Shown here: positions 26,545 to 36,778 of the stretch, piece by piece
Layout: each line of letters starts with the position of its first letter
Position numbering within the stretch: the stretch's first letter is position 1
DNA from: G965226155 sp965226155
GTDB taxonomy: Bacteria > Pseudomonadota > Gammaproteobacteria > Eutrophobiales > Eutrophobiaceae
Length of the DNA stretch: 64,000 bases
Reading direction: 5' to 3'
NCBI GenBank assembly: GCA_965226155.1
Contig: OZ245331.1
Span: 496,001-560,000, forward strand
Notes under the pieces: model-generated
What the model was told of the DNA's origin: nothing
The model's database searches: none
Seen by the model: the letters and a program-made list of their open reading frames with translations, nothing else
Translations under genes and position numbers: made by a program

Positions 26545-27465
26545 ATGGCGAAATTGCCCCGTTTAGCATTCTGCCTCACCATTGGTATGGATGCGTTGTC
26601 GTTATGGGTCACCTCATTTAAAAGCACTAATGCAAGTATGATCTCTCGTGGAGAGATGGAGATAGATGGAACACGCCGCGTTCTTGCACTCTTGGATAAG
26701 TATAAAATTAATTCCACGTTTCTCGTGCCAGGTCATACAGCACTCGCCTATCCGAATCTTATTAAAGATATCATAGAACGTGGACATGAATTAGCTTATC
26801 ACGGCTGGATGCATGAGGATGCTCGCGAATTTAGTATTGATGAGCAGCGCTTAATTATTGAGCGTGGGTTAGAGGCTTTAGATCACGTTACTGGTATACG
26901 GCCCCGTGGCCATGTATCACCTGCCTGGAACATGAGTGAACACACAATGGAATTAGTTGATGAATTTGGCTTTGACTTTGACGGAAGTCGGATGTCTACA
27001 GATAATAGAGCGGTCTATGTACGTAAAAATGATCGCTGGACCCTAAATGGCGCATTTCATTTTGGTGAATTGACCGATGTAGTTGGAATTCCAGTAGCAT
27101 GGGCATTGGATGATGTACCTATATTCGAATTTGCCTGGGGAGAAATCCCCGGACTTGCCCCTGCCTCTGTAGCTGAGGAAACATGGATGGGTGAATTTGA
27201 TTACGCATATGAAAATTCTCCAGGTGGCGTTTTTAACCTTACTGTCCATCCTCAATGCATTGGCCGTGGCGCGAGGATAAAAATGCTGGAACGTCTCATT
27301 GTGCATGCCACCGAGCAATCCGGGGTAGAATTTCTCCGCCAATCTGACTATGTAGATATGTGGCGAGAACTCAACCCTCGTGACGAGTGGCGATTAAAAA
27401 ACCCTGAACTCGCTGGTGATGGTTCGATTTCAGCTTTACCCTCTATGGCGAAAAAAGGCGTATGA
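26545..27465 (+). CDS. PuuE-like polysaccharide deacetylase family (cyclic amide hydrolase candidate)
   Basis: This 306-residue NodB-fold protein has the segment TFLVPGHTALAYPNLIKDII, then GHELAYHGWMHED near residue 88, and a C-terminal FNLTVHPQCIGRGARI. The sequence resembles the metal-independent allantoinase PuuE and imidase branch rather than sugar deacetylases, because cell-wall genes and a signal peptide are lacking. PuuE-type enzymes open cyclic ureides such as allantoin. That reaction would suit a purine-derived pathway, but the activity is inferred from family resemblance and neighbours. Confidence 0.78.
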   Translation: MAKLPRLAFCLTIGMDALSLWVTSFKSTNASMISRGEMEIDGTRRVLALLDKYKINSTFLVPGHTALAYPNLIKDIIERGHELAYHGWMHEDAREFSIDEQRLIIERGLEALDHVTGIRPRGHVSPAWNMSEHTMELVDEFGFDFDGSRMSTDNRAVYVRKNDRWTLNGAFHFGELTDVVGIPVAWALDDVPIFEFAWGEIPGLAPASVAEETWMGEFDYAYENSPGGVFNLTVHPQCIGRGARIKMLERLIVHATEQSGVEFLRQSDYVDMWRELNPRDEWRLKNPELAGDGSISALPSMAKKGV

Positions 27466-27468
27466 CTT

Positions 27469-28221
27469 TTGCAAGAGCCACGACGAATACTGATCACAGG
27501 AGGCACTTCGCCAATAGGTCATGCGATCGTAAACCGCATGGTGGAAGAAGGTAATCGCGTTGTATTTACAGGAAGAAATCATGAACGTGGCAATGCATTA
27601 GCAAAAACAACTAGAAGTACGTTTCTGCAGGGTGACATTTGTGATTCAAGCACAATCGACCATATCGTTCAAAGCACTGAACAGACTCTTAGTGGCCTCG
27701 ACGCATTAATTCTAAATGCCGGTGTGTTACACCGAAACACTATCTCAGCAACCAGCGATTCAGATTGGGATACAACGCTAGAAACTAACTTAATAGCCCC
27801 ATTTCTTTTTGTTAAGGCGTGTTTACCCATGCTTAAAATCGGTGGTGGCACTATTGTAGCAATCACATCAGGTACTGCATCATGGCCAGAGATGGAGCTT
27901 GGTGCATACTCAATCTCAAAACGCGCACTCCAATGTATGACTCAGATGCTCGCAGTTGAAGTCGCACCATATGGAATAACTGTTAACGCAATTTGTCCTG
28001 GCGAAACTGATACTGGCATGTCCGCAATTACGTCAGTCAAGGAATCAAAAAACCACAAACCTCCTATTGTTCCGCCCCTAGGGCGACTTGCTACACCAGC
28101 AGATATCGCTGCGACTGTGGCTTTTTTTCTTAGTCCAGACTCTGCATTCTGTACTGGGACATCGCTTACTGTTGATGGGGGTATGCATGCATCTTTACGA
28201 GCCAGTGACGTGAACAAATGA
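27469..28221 (+). CDS. Short-chain dehydrogenase/reductase 1
   Basis: This 250-residue SDR has the dinucleotide-binding TGGTSPIG at residues 10-17, LNAG, and the catalytic SxnY-x3-K set (ITSG ... YSISK). The only start that leaves a normal N terminus is a TTG at 27469, three bases after the upstream stop codon. NICPGE-type sequence (NAICPGETDTGMS) is intact. Such enzymes oxidise an alcohol or reduce a ketone with NAD(P). Its stop overlaps the next SDR start (ATGA). Confidence 0.87.
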   Translation: MQEPRRILITGGTSPIGHAIVNRMVEEGNRVVFTGRNHERGNALAKTTRSTFLQGDICDSSTIDHIVQSTEQTLSGLDALILNAGVLHRNTISATSDSDWDTTLETNLIAPFLFVKACLPMLKIGGGTIVAITSGTASWPEMELGAYSISKRALQCMTQMLAVEVAPYGITVNAICPGETDTGMSAITSVKESKNHKPPIVPPLGRLATPADIAATVAFFLSPDSAFCTGTSLTVDGGMHASLRASDVNK

Positions 28222-28988
28222 TTTCTGAATTATCAGGCCAAACTGCGCTTGTTACTGGAGGTACCTCAGGTATTGGACGCTCTATTGTTGAGCACTTGGC
28301 CAATGCAGGTATGAAAGTTGCCTTTACTGGACGTGACACTGATCGTGGCGCTCAAGTCTCAGCTACAGCACGGGCGACCTTTATTCGTGCTGATGCTTCT
28401 GATCGACTTCAGTGTGACCAAGCTATTGATCTTACTCTATCAAATTTACATGGCCAAATTGATCTCTTCGTCGCTTGTGCCTCGATGGTATTTGCTTCGC
28501 CATTAGAATCCACACCTGAATTAATATTTCGTGAACTTGTAGAAGTCAACCTCACTTCCACATTTCGATACTCTCGCGCATGCTTCGATATCATGAGATC
28601 CCAGGGAAACGGCTCAATCATACACATCGTTTCAGATGCAGCACTTCGCGGAATACACCATATTCCTGTGTACTCCATTACTAAAGCAGGAGTGCTTACG
28701 CTCTCTGAAGTAATGGCAGCCGAAGCCGCATCCTACAACATTCGTGTCAATGCCATTTGTCCGGGTGCGGTAGTCCCGGGCGTTCAAACAACACCTAAAG
28801 GGTATGAAGACCATGCTGAAGACGCTTCAACATGGGGGGCAGCACCATCAGGGCGCCATGGCACCGGAGCAGACATCAGTCAAGCTGTTCTCTGGCTCGC
28901 TTCAGATGCTGCTTCACACATAAGTGGGGCGACGATCAGAATAGATGGTGCTGCATCAGTTGCAATGCGAGATCGAGTACGTGCCTAA
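28218..28988 (+). CDS. Short-chain dehydrogenase/reductase 2
   Basis: This 256-residue SDR has TGGTSGIG near residue 13, a catalytic YSITK and the NAICPGAVVPG loop. It is related to SDR1 over much of its length (for example VAFTGRDTDRG compared with VVFTGRNHERG), indicating tandem duplication. The Asn in the usual NNAG motif is replaced (VACASMVFA), which may affect activity. ATGA overlap with SDR1 couples translation. The amidase gene begins within its last codons. Confidence 0.86.
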   Translation: MISELSGQTALVTGGTSGIGRSIVEHLANAGMKVAFTGRDTDRGAQVSATARATFIRADASDRLQCDQAIDLTLSNLHGQIDLFVACASMVFASPLESTPELIFRELVEVNLTSTFRYSRACFDIMRSQGNGSIIHIVSDAALRGIHHIPVYSITKAGVLTLSEVMAAEAASYNIRVNAICPGAVVPGVQTTPKGYEDHAEDASTWGAAPSGRHGTGADISQAVLWLASDAASHISGATIRIDGAASVAMRDRVRA

Positions 28989-30327
28989 ATTAGTGACTGA
29001 GTTAGTTGAACAGACACTATCTCGTCTGCGTGCTACTGAACCCATAGTCCATGCATACGTGCATGTTGATGAACACCAAGTTCGCTCTACCGCTGAACAA
29101 TTAGATACAATTGAGCCAAAAGGCCTTTTGCATGGAATACCTTTTGCGGTAAAAGAAGTCATAGAAGTCGCTGGGGTTCCAACATCCGGCGGTTGCACTG
29201 TACTAAAAGATCATATACCGGATAAGGATGCAACGGTTGTGCAACGCTTACGAGAGGCAGGTGCATTACTCATAGGAACACAAATATCACATGAACTCAC
29301 CTGTGGTCTTGATGAGCCACCTACACGGAACCCATGGGATATCAATTGCTATCCTGGCGGATCGAGTGCGGGTGCCGGCGTCTCTGTCGCGGTCGGATCA
29401 GCGAATTTTGCACTCGGAACTGACGCAGCTGGCTCCATAAGAATACCAGCGGCAATGACCGGTGTTGTTGGATTGAAACCAACTGCAGGTTTACTCAGTA
29501 AATATGGTGTATTACGGCAAGCGAGTGCACCTTCGATTGACAATATTGGTATTACATCACGAAACATCTCCGAAGTTAGGCAGATACTGAGCGTAATAGC
29601 TGGCCCAGATCCTGCTGATGCAATGACACTTAATTGTACTGCTAATACTGAACTCGATAATCAATCAACAAGTCTGGATATTAAAGGAATACGGATCGCA
29701 GTTCTCGGAAAGAAAACACGGGAGTTACTTAATGAAATTTGGGTGATTGATTCGGAGATTGACGATGCATTTAATAATGCCTGTGAGCTACTACAGACAG
29801 CTGGTGTGGAATTAGTCAATATAGAATTACCAGAATTAGTAAATGCTGTACCGGCTATCGTTACTTTTTTTTCTACAGAACTGGCTGCTGCACATCGAAA
29901 ACTAATTAGTGAAAATGCCTCAAATTATCATCCAGAAGTATATACGATGCTGAAAAATTCGCTTGATACTCCCGCAAGTGCTGTAATGGATGCAGTCCAA
30001 ATACGTATGCGTCTTTGTAAAGAAGTTACTGCAGCATTTATCTCTACTAATATAGATTTTTTACTTACTCCTACAACGCCACGTGTCGCGATGCAGTTGT
30101 CTACCTTTGATCCTACAAAAGAATTGGGTAGTTTGATCCCTTACACCTGTGGATTTAACCTTACCGGTCAACCAGCGGTTAGCATACCTTGTGGATTCAC
30201 ATCTACCGGGCTGCCAATAGGACTTCAGATTGTCGGTTTACCCTACAATGACACAAACGTACTCCGTTTTGCCCAAGCCTATGAACAACATACTTCGTGG
30301 CACAAACAAACACCTTCAATTATCTGA
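28981..30327 (+). CDS. Amidase signature family hydrolase
   Basis: This 448-residue amidase has the Ser-cisSer-Lys triad in recognisable form: the Lys in PFAVKEVIEVAG, the Gly/Ser-rich loop YPGGSSAGAGVSVA and the nucleophile Ser in GTDAAGSIRIPA. I prefer the GTG at 28981, which overlaps the SDR2 stop by eight bases, over a GTG 36 bases upstream that overlaps much more. The family includes allophanate hydrolase, biuret-type and aryl-acyl amidases. In this operon it probably releases ammonia from a late acyclic amide or carbamoyl intermediate. The substrate is unproven. Confidence 0.88.
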   Translation: MPKLVTELVEQTLSRLRATEPIVHAYVHVDEHQVRSTAEQLDTIEPKGLLHGIPFAVKEVIEVAGVPTSGGCTVLKDHIPDKDATVVQRLREAGALLIGTQISHELTCGLDEPPTRNPWDINCYPGGSSAGAGVSVAVGSANFALGTDAAGSIRIPAAMTGVVGLKPTAGLLSKYGVLRQASAPSIDNIGITSRNISEVRQILSVIAGPDPADAMTLNCTANTELDNQSTSLDIKGIRIAVLGKKTRELLNEIWVIDSEIDDAFNNACELLQTAGVELVNIELPELVNAVPAIVTFFSTELAAAHRKLISENASNYHPEVYTMLKNSLDTPASAVMDAVQIRMRLCKEVTAAFISTNIDFLLTPTTPRVAMQLSTFDPTKELGSLIPYTCGFNLTGQPAVSIPCGFTSTGLPIGLQIVGLPYNDTNVLRFAQAYEQHTSWHKQTPSII

Positions 30328-30348
30328 TCGCACTGGAAGCAAATCTAA

Positions 30349-31554
30349 ATGAATAACAATTTTCATATAACTTCATTAAAAGAGATTATTGCCCTGGGTG
30401 TTCTGGGTGTTGCAGGTAATATTGCAGTATTTATTTTACCAGTGATTGTTGGGGCTTTGGTCGATTATGTAAATTTATCAATCCAACAAGCTAGCTACGT
30501 AGCCTCTGCAGATATGTTCGGGCTGGGTATCGGTACACTAGCATGGTCACGATTTATTTTAACAAGCAATTGGAGGATTTTTGCTTTTGCATCAGCAGTA
30601 TTACTTTTCCTAGGCAACGTGTTTTGTGGGATTTCTGATACTTTTCTTGCTGTTGGTTTAAGTCGATTTGTTGCGGGTATCGGTGCGGGACTAATGCTGA
30701 CAATTTGTGTTTCCGGTTTAGCTCAGACAGCTAACCCAGATAGAGTGATGGGACTATTTGGCATGGTCGTAACAGCGGTTGCTGCATTATGTCTTTTCAT
30801 TTTTCCTTTCTTATTGGTCGAGAGTGGTTACAAGGGAATGTTTTTTGCACTTGCAGGATTTGCTTGTTTGGGCAGCGTATCTTGCTGGTTTATCCCAAAA
30901 TTTTCCTTAGTCAAAGACAATTCAAAGGGAAATAAAGTACCTGAAGAAAAAATAAAATCATCAACACATACATCGCTTCTAAATCGTACAGTTACTTTAT
31001 TTGGTGTATTCCTTGCCTTTTTTTGCATGTCATTATTCTTAGTATATTTAGAAAGAGTTGGCGTTTCGAATGGGTTTGTTGTAAGCCAAATTTCTGTTGG
31101 ATTGGGTACCGCACAGTTCACAGGTGTATTCGGAGCCATGACTGCAGCTATCATCTCAACTCGATTTGGGAATCGCATGTTCCCTATGATGTTTGCCATT
31201 GCAATGCCATTATTTGGGGCAATGGTTATTGCAGCCACCTCGAGTTTCTCTTTATATCTGATATCTGCAAGTGCACTAATTTTTTGTTGGAGCATGCTCT
31301 ATCCCTATGTCATAGGATTATTAATTTCATTAGATGCAACAGCAAAACTTGTCACATATGCCCTAGTCGCAATGACTTTCAGTAAATCTTTGAGTCCAAT
31401 TCTAGGGGCCTTCCTTGTCACTGAAACTGATTTTTCTACAGCTTATTGGTTTTGTGCCGGTGGCTTTGCATGTTCAGCTATTTTATTTTTACCTGCAATT
31501 ATTATTTCTGACAAAGATTTAAAAAAATTTACAAGAAGCAACGCGTTAATCTAA
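30349..31554 (+). CDS. MFS transporter
   Basis: This 401-residue protein has about 12 predicted membrane helices, a cytoplasmic loop near residues 190-215 (SLVKDNSKGNKVPEEKIKSS) and the helix-4 turn RFVAGIGAGLMLT. It is the last gene of the operon starting at 25068, 21 bp after the amidase stop codon. It resembles the MFS protein at 14.5 kb. Import of a pathway substrate is the likely role. Confidence 0.82.
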   Translation: MNNNFHITSLKEIIALGVLGVAGNIAVFILPVIVGALVDYVNLSIQQASYVASADMFGLGIGTLAWSRFILTSNWRIFAFASAVLLFLGNVFCGISDTFLAVGLSRFVAGIGAGLMLTICVSGLAQTANPDRVMGLFGMVVTAVAALCLFIFPFLLVESGYKGMFFALAGFACLGSVSCWFIPKFSLVKDNSKGNKVPEEKIKSSTHTSLLNRTVTLFGVFLAFFCMSLFLVYLERVGVSNGFVVSQISVGLGTAQFTGVFGAMTAAIISTRFGNRMFPMMFAIAMPLFGAMVIAATSSFSLYLISASALIFCWSMLYPYVIGLLISLDATAKLVTYALVAMTFSKSLSPILGAFLVTETDFSTAYWFCAGGFACSAILFLPAIIISDKDLKKFTRSNALI

Positions 31555-31630
31555 TTTATTTAAATAACCTTATGTAAATATTAGTTAAAGCCACCGACAC
31601 TTAACAGTACCCTATTAAACGTTTGATTTA

Positions 31631-31843
31631 TTATTGTTTTAACTTTTTAAGGGCTTCTTGAACGATGGGCTCCAAGTCTTCTCCATTTTCTTTCAGATGT
31701 TGAAGTATCTGATTTCGCATGCGCGGATCCCAGAATTTTTTTATGTGATTTGCAATTCCTGTTACAGCTTCGTTATGTACTGGTTCACTACTAAAAAAGT
31801 TTCCAATATCATTTGCCATCTCTACCAATCTTCGTATTCTCAT
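31631..31843 (-). CDS. fdsD: Formate dehydrogenase delta subunit (FdsD)
   Basis: This 70-residue protein has the family signature MANDIGNFF, followed by IANHIKKFWDPRMRNQIL, characteristic of the small FdsD accessory subunit of soluble NAD-linked formate dehydrogenases. It is the last gene of the locus, 11 bp after fdhD. It converges on the MFS gene. FdsD helps assembly of the molybdenum enzyme, whose catalytic subunit gene here is damaged. Confidence 0.88.
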   Translation of the reverse strand: MRIRRLVEMANDIGNFFSSEPVHNEAVTGIANHIKKFWDPRMRNQILQHLKENGEDLEPIVQEALKKLKQ

Positions 31844-31854
31844 AATTCTATAAT

Positions 31855-32688
31855 CTATTTTTTTATCCGGTCACCACAATTGTAAACAACATGAGAATGT
31901 TCTCTTGCAAAATCTACCAGAGTAAGTTCGCATTCTGTTGCAAGACGGATTGCTAACGCTGTAGGTGCAGAAATAGCTGCCATAAAACAAATACCAGCCA
32001 ATGCTGCCTTTTGAACCATCTCAAAACTCGCGCGGCTAGTAATTATAAGAAAACCTCTATCAAGATTAATTGTGGTTTCAGCAGTTTTTATCGCGCCAAT
32101 TAATTTATCCAGTGCATTGTGACGGCCCACATCTTCTCGCATTAATAATATATCTCCACTTAGATCCAGCCAGCATGCCGCATGTACAGCACCGGTTAGT
32201 ATATTTAATGATTGCAATTGCATAATAGATTCAAGACCATGGTGTAATACATCTGCGTCGATACTAACACCTGGACCAACTATGGAAGGATGGCGTATAG
32301 CACCATCCAAAGACGTTGCTCCACATATACCACAACCGGTACAACCAGCAATATTTCTAGTCCGTTCTTGTAAACCAATAGCATTCTCTTTAGGAATTGT
32401 TATATGTAGTTCGATTCCATTTTCATGCTGCTGGATATCAAGCTTGTGAATTTCATTAGGAGCTACAACTATTTCTTCACTTAAGGTAAATCCGATAGCA
32501 AAATCTTTAATGTCAGTTGGTGTCGCGAGCATGACTGCATAAGGAATTCCGTTATACATAAATGCGATTGGGATTTCTTCTGCAATCTGATCACTAGCAG
32601 ATTCATAAGATCCAGATTTCCAGCGCTCTACCTTGAAGGATGAGCTTCCTTTACTATTATCCAATAAATTTTCATCAGACAACATCAT
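31855..32688 (-). CDS. fdhD: Formate dehydrogenase accessory sulfurtransferase FdhD
   Basis: This 277-residue protein of the FdhD family sulfurates the molybdenum cofactor before insertion into formate dehydrogenase. Family features include YNGIPYAVMLATP, the cysteine motif GCTGCGICGA near residue 137 and MREDVGRHNALDKLIG. It starts four bases after the fdsA stop codon. It may also serve other molybdoenzymes. Confidence 0.92.
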   Translation of the reverse strand: MMLSDENLLDNSKGSSSFKVERWKSGSYESASDQIAEEIPIAFMYNGIPYAVMLATPTDIKDFAIGFTLSEEIVVAPNEIHKLDIQQHENGIELHITIPKENAIGLQERTRNIAGCTGCGICGATSLDGAIRHPSIVGPGVSIDADVLHHGLESIMQLQSLNILTGAVHAACWLDLSGDILLMREDVGRHNALDKLIGAIKTAETTINLDRGFLIITSRASFEMVQKAALAGICFMAAISAPTALAIRLATECELTLVDFAREHSHVVYNCGDRIKK

Positions 32689-32692
32689 TTTA

Positions 32693-35235
32693 TCAGGTAA
32701 CTACATCCCGGTTTTTATATAAGAGTTTTTGCTGTTTTGAAAACTTGCGATAACGGATCTGCCAATTTGATGGGTTGTTAACCTTTTGAGCCTGTACCGC
32801 AGTTACTTTGTATTCCGGACAGTTAGTTGCCCCATCAGAATGATCACTAGTTACAACATTAGCACCGGTCTCAGGGAAATGAAATGTCGTATACACAACG
32901 CCCGGCTGAACACGCTCAGTCACAATGGCACGCAGGACAGTTTCCCCTGAACGGCTATTGATACCAACCCAGTCGTCTGTCTCTATACCACGATCCTGGG
33001 CATCATGGGGATGGATTTCCAAACGATCTTCATCATTCCAGATTACATTCTCGGTTCGACGTGTTTGAGCACCAACATTATATTGCGACAGTATCCTGCC
33101 TGACGTTAAAATTAATGGATACTTTGAATTGTTTTTCTCATGAGAAGGCACATATTCAGTTAACATGAACTTACCTTTGCCACGCACAAATTCACCGACA
33201 TGCAACACCGGTGTACCTTCAGGAGTTTTCTCATTACATGGCCACTGGATACTACCCAGTTGATCTATTTTAGAATAGCTGACACCGGTAAATGTAGGTG
33301 TTAGTTTTGCTATTTCATCCATGACCTCAGAAGGATGTTGATAGTTCATCGGGTAACCAAGTGCATTGGATAACATACAAGTAATTTCCCAGTCTTCCTT
33401 GCCGGCTAGAGGTGGCATTACTTTACGTACAGGTGAGATACGTCGTTCTGCGTTAGTGAAAGTTCCATTCTTCTCAAGAAATGAGGAACCAGGCAGAAAT
33501 ACATGTGCATATTTAGCTGTCTCGTTAATAAACAAGTCTTGAACAACTACGCATTCCATCGCCTCGAGCGAAGCAATAACGTGCTGTGTATCTGGGTCGG
33601 ACTGGGCGAAGTCCTCGCCTTGAATATAAATTCCTTTGAAACTGCCATCCAAAGCTGCCTCAAACATATTGGGAATGCGTAGACCAGGTTCGGAAATTAA
33701 GGGCCTGCCCCATAATGTTTCGAAGTTATGACGCACAGTGTCGTCCGAGACATGCCGATAACCAGGAAATTCATGAGGGAAAGAACCCATATCGCATGCA
33801 CCCTGGACATTGTTTTGGCCACGTAAAGGATTTACACCGACACCTTTACGACCCAAGTTTCCTGTTGCCATTGCGAGGTTAGCAATCCCAATAACGGCGG
33901 TAGAACCCTGGGCATGTTCTGTCACTCCCAAACCATAATAAATAGCACCATTACCGGCACTAGCATACAAACGTGCAGCGCCTCGTATTATTTCAGACGG
34001 AACACCGCAAACATCTTCCATGGCTTCCGGCGTATGGCGTTCTTCAGAAACAAAATTTTTCCATTTAAGGTATGCATCTGATTCGCAACGCTCTTTTACA
34101 TAGTCTTCTTTCACCAGTCCTTCAGTAACTATCACGTTTGCTAGCGCAGTTAGTACTGCGACATTAGTACCTGGTTTTAACTTAAGGTGGTAATCCGCTT
34201 CAATATGTGGTGACCTTACCATAGCGATACTACGAGGATCGATAATGATCAATTTCGCGCCTTCCCTTAATCGACGTTTCATTTGAGAGCTGAAAACGGG
34301 ATGTCCTTCAGTAGGATTGGCACCGATAATAATCATGACATCGGTTTCCATCACAGAATCAAAATTTTGTGTACCTGCTGATTCTCCTAATGTGTTTTTG
34401 AGGCCATAACCGGTTGGTGAATGACATACTCGAGCACAGGTATCAACGTTATTATTACCGAATCCTGCTCGTACCAGTTTCTGAACCAGATAGGTTTCTT
34501 CATTTGAACAACGGGATGATGTAATGCCTCCGATCGAATTCTTGCCATATTCCTTTTGAATACGCTTGAATTCATTGGCTGCATAATCAATGGCTTCTTC
34601 CCAAGAGACTTCCCTCCACTGATCTTTAATGGAATCTCGAATCAATGGTTTTTTAACCCGGTCAGGATGAGAAGCATATGCGATTGCAAACCGGCCTTTC
34701 ACACATGAGTGACCATGATTAGCATGGCCATCCTTGTTTGGACCATCCGTTGTACTTCGCTCCCTTTCATTTCCGCCTTGAATGAACAACCAACACCACA
34801 ATAACCACAAGTAGTAATTACACTATGTTCTGCTTGTCCCATTTCAATCAAGGATTTCTCACTCAAGGTTGCCGTTGGACATGCCTGCACACAGGCACCG
34901 CAAGACACGCACTCAGAATCCAGTAACGATTCATCCTGAGAAGCAGAAACCTTGGAGTTAAAACCTCGACCCTGAATAGTCAAGGCAAAAGTGTCCTGGA
35001 CTTCATCACATGCACGTACACATCGAGAACAAACAATACATTTGCTTGGATCAAAAGTGAAATAGGGGTTGCTTTCGTCTTTTTTGAAAAATAATGGATT
35101 GTTGTCGCTTTCATGCTTCTCATAAACATGATTTGCGCCATCATAACCGTAGCGAACTTCACGTAGGCCAACGTCACCAGCCATATCTTGCAGTTCACAA
35201 TGACCATTGGCCGGACTGTAAGTCGTCAAAAGATC
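32693..35235 (-). pseudogene. fdsA: NAD-dependent formate dehydrogenase alpha subunit, 5'-truncated by an IS and frameshifted
   Basis: This encodes the molybdenum catalytic subunit that oxidises formate to CO2. The retained part begins within LLTTYSPANGHCELQDMAG at the IS edge. It includes two ferredoxin-type [4Fe-4S] motifs (CIVCSRCVRACDE and CVSCGACVQACP), a further [4Fe-4S] site (CGYCGVGC), and the Mo-ligand Cys in CARVCHSPTG. The usual N-terminal [2Fe-2S] domain is missing, roughly 100 residues by family knowledge. A single missing base near 34740-34742 (QRMV in one frame, PNKDGHANHGHS in the next) splits the remainder. fdsG and fdsB, normally upstream, are absent. Without them the remaining subunits cannot form the NAD-linked enzyme. 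Confidence 0.9.
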
Positions 35236-35289
35236 TGGGACACAATAGTCTAAAAGTTAAGAGAGACTTTCATACATTGTAGTCCTATT

Positions 35290-36276
35290 TCACTGGTTCA
35301 TACATAAACTTAAATTATCCTTCCTCCTCAGTTGTAGCGTTTCGTGTTTAATGACGGCTCTTCTGTCTATGATTTCCTGATAACGGCCAAAATACATATC
35401 GGCAGGTGTAATGTTGTCGAGCGACTCATGGTAACGCTCATGATTGTAGTACTGAACGAATTGCCGGATGGCCTGTTCCAGTTCCCAAGGATAGTAATAG
35501 TGCTCCAACTTTACGACGTTCTTCATGGAACGGTGATAACGTTCAATCTTGCCTTGGGTCATAGGGTGATACGGTGCGCCACGGGTATGTTGCAGTTGGT
35601 GTTTGCCCAGGTAGTCTTTTAATTCTGACGAGATATAACAAGGTCCGTTATCACTGAGTAAACGAGGACGATGTTTGACCGTTATCTCGTTGACACCGGT
35701 GGTCTCAATCGCCGCATCCAGTGTTTGCTTCACGTCACCAGCTGCCATGCTGGTCGTTAACTTCCAGGCAATGATATAGCGGGAGTAATCATCCAGCACC
35801 GTGGACAGGTAATACCACCCCCAACCCACGACACGAAAGTAGGTGAAGTCCGTCTGCCATAGCTCGTTGACTCGTCGTGTTGGATTCTGAAACGAATCCC
35901 CCGCTTGCATCAGGATATAAGCAGGACTGGTAATGAGATCGTATTGCTTTAACAGGCGATAGACACTGGATCCCGAGATGAAGCAACTATGTTCATCGGT
36001 GATGGTCCACGCTAACTCGCGGGGTGATTTGTCTGGATGTTGCAAGGCGATCTCCAGACACTGCTCCTTCACCGTCTCCGGTAACTTATTCCAGAACCGC
36101 CTAGGTGATCGACTGCTTGGCTCCAGACCCTCTGGTCCATTATCCAGATATTACCGATACCAACGATAAAAGCTACTACGACTCACCCCTAATTCTCTCA
36201 GGGTACATCTAACAGGTAATTCCGAGCCTTCTACCAACCGGATCACTTCCAGCTTCTCTGCCGCTGACAAACTCAT
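35290..36276 (-). pseudogene. IS3-family transposase OrfB with in-frame stop
   Basis: OrfB starts with an ATG overlapping the OrfA stop (ATGA at 36273-36276) and reads in one frame to 35290, but codon 42 is TAA (36151-36153), between RWYR and YLDNGPEG. The main piece from 36072 contains the rve core: TDFTYFRV, LSDNGPCY and the terminal acidic KIERYHRSMK. The stop removes the N-terminal helix-turn-helix from the catalytic part, so the element is probably inactive. Confidence 0.85.
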
Positions 36277-36632
36277 TCGTCTGCCCAGGTCGACTCCAAG
36301 CCAAGCACACTTTTTTTAAGCACATCGTTCTTCAGCATGATGTCGGCTAGCAGGCGTTTGAGCTGGTCGTTTTCTCTCTTCAGATCGGTGACTTCACTGG
36401 AACTGGCTTCCCGTTTGATATCGCCAGCCAGGCGCTGTTTCCCGGCCTCTAGAAACTCCTTGCTCCAGCGGTAATACACGTTTTGATTCAATCCTTCTCG
36501 GCGGCACAGCTCAGCGATACTTTCTTCTCCACGCATACCTTCCAGCACAATTCGGATCTCTTCTTCAGAGGAATACTTTTTGCGGGTACGACGACGTATA
36601 TCTTTAACCAACTTCTCGCTATTATTACCCAT
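36273..36632 (-). CDS. IS3-family transposase OrfA
   Basis: This 119-residue protein has a helix-turn-helix (EESIAELCRREGLNQNVYYR) and a C-terminal leucine-zipper-like segment (LKRENDQLKRLLADIMLKND) typical of IS3 OrfA. The frame is intact. It lies just inside the right end of the element. Confidence 0.9.
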   Translation of the reverse strand: MGNNSEKLVKDIRRRTRKKYSSEEEIRIVLEGMRGEESIAELCRREGLNQNVYYRWSKEFLEAGKQRLAGDIKREASSSEVTDLKRENDQLKRLLADIMLKNDVLKKSVLGLESTWADE

Positions 36633-36778
36633 AATGAGACTCCTGTTCTATAAGGTTAACTTATCAGAAGGCTCTCTTAGAATTTAGCTCAATTGTGTCT
36701 CATATGCTTTGACGGGATACACAATCACAAAACAACAACCATCCACGAAATCAACTACACACGGGAGAAGGAAGAGAC

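Larger units (their letters stand above)
35236..36702 (-). mobile_element. IS3-family insertion sequence in fdsA
   Basis: This 1467-bp element has imperfect inverted repeats of about 32 bp at its ends (TGGGACACAAT at 35236 and TGAGACACAAT, on the minus strand, ending at 36702), followed by TAAGAGAG in both. It carries orfA and orfB. The flanks (GATC before, TATG after) are not duplicated, and the DNA to the right is not fdsA. This suggests that a deletion accompanied or followed the insertion. Confidence 0.85.
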
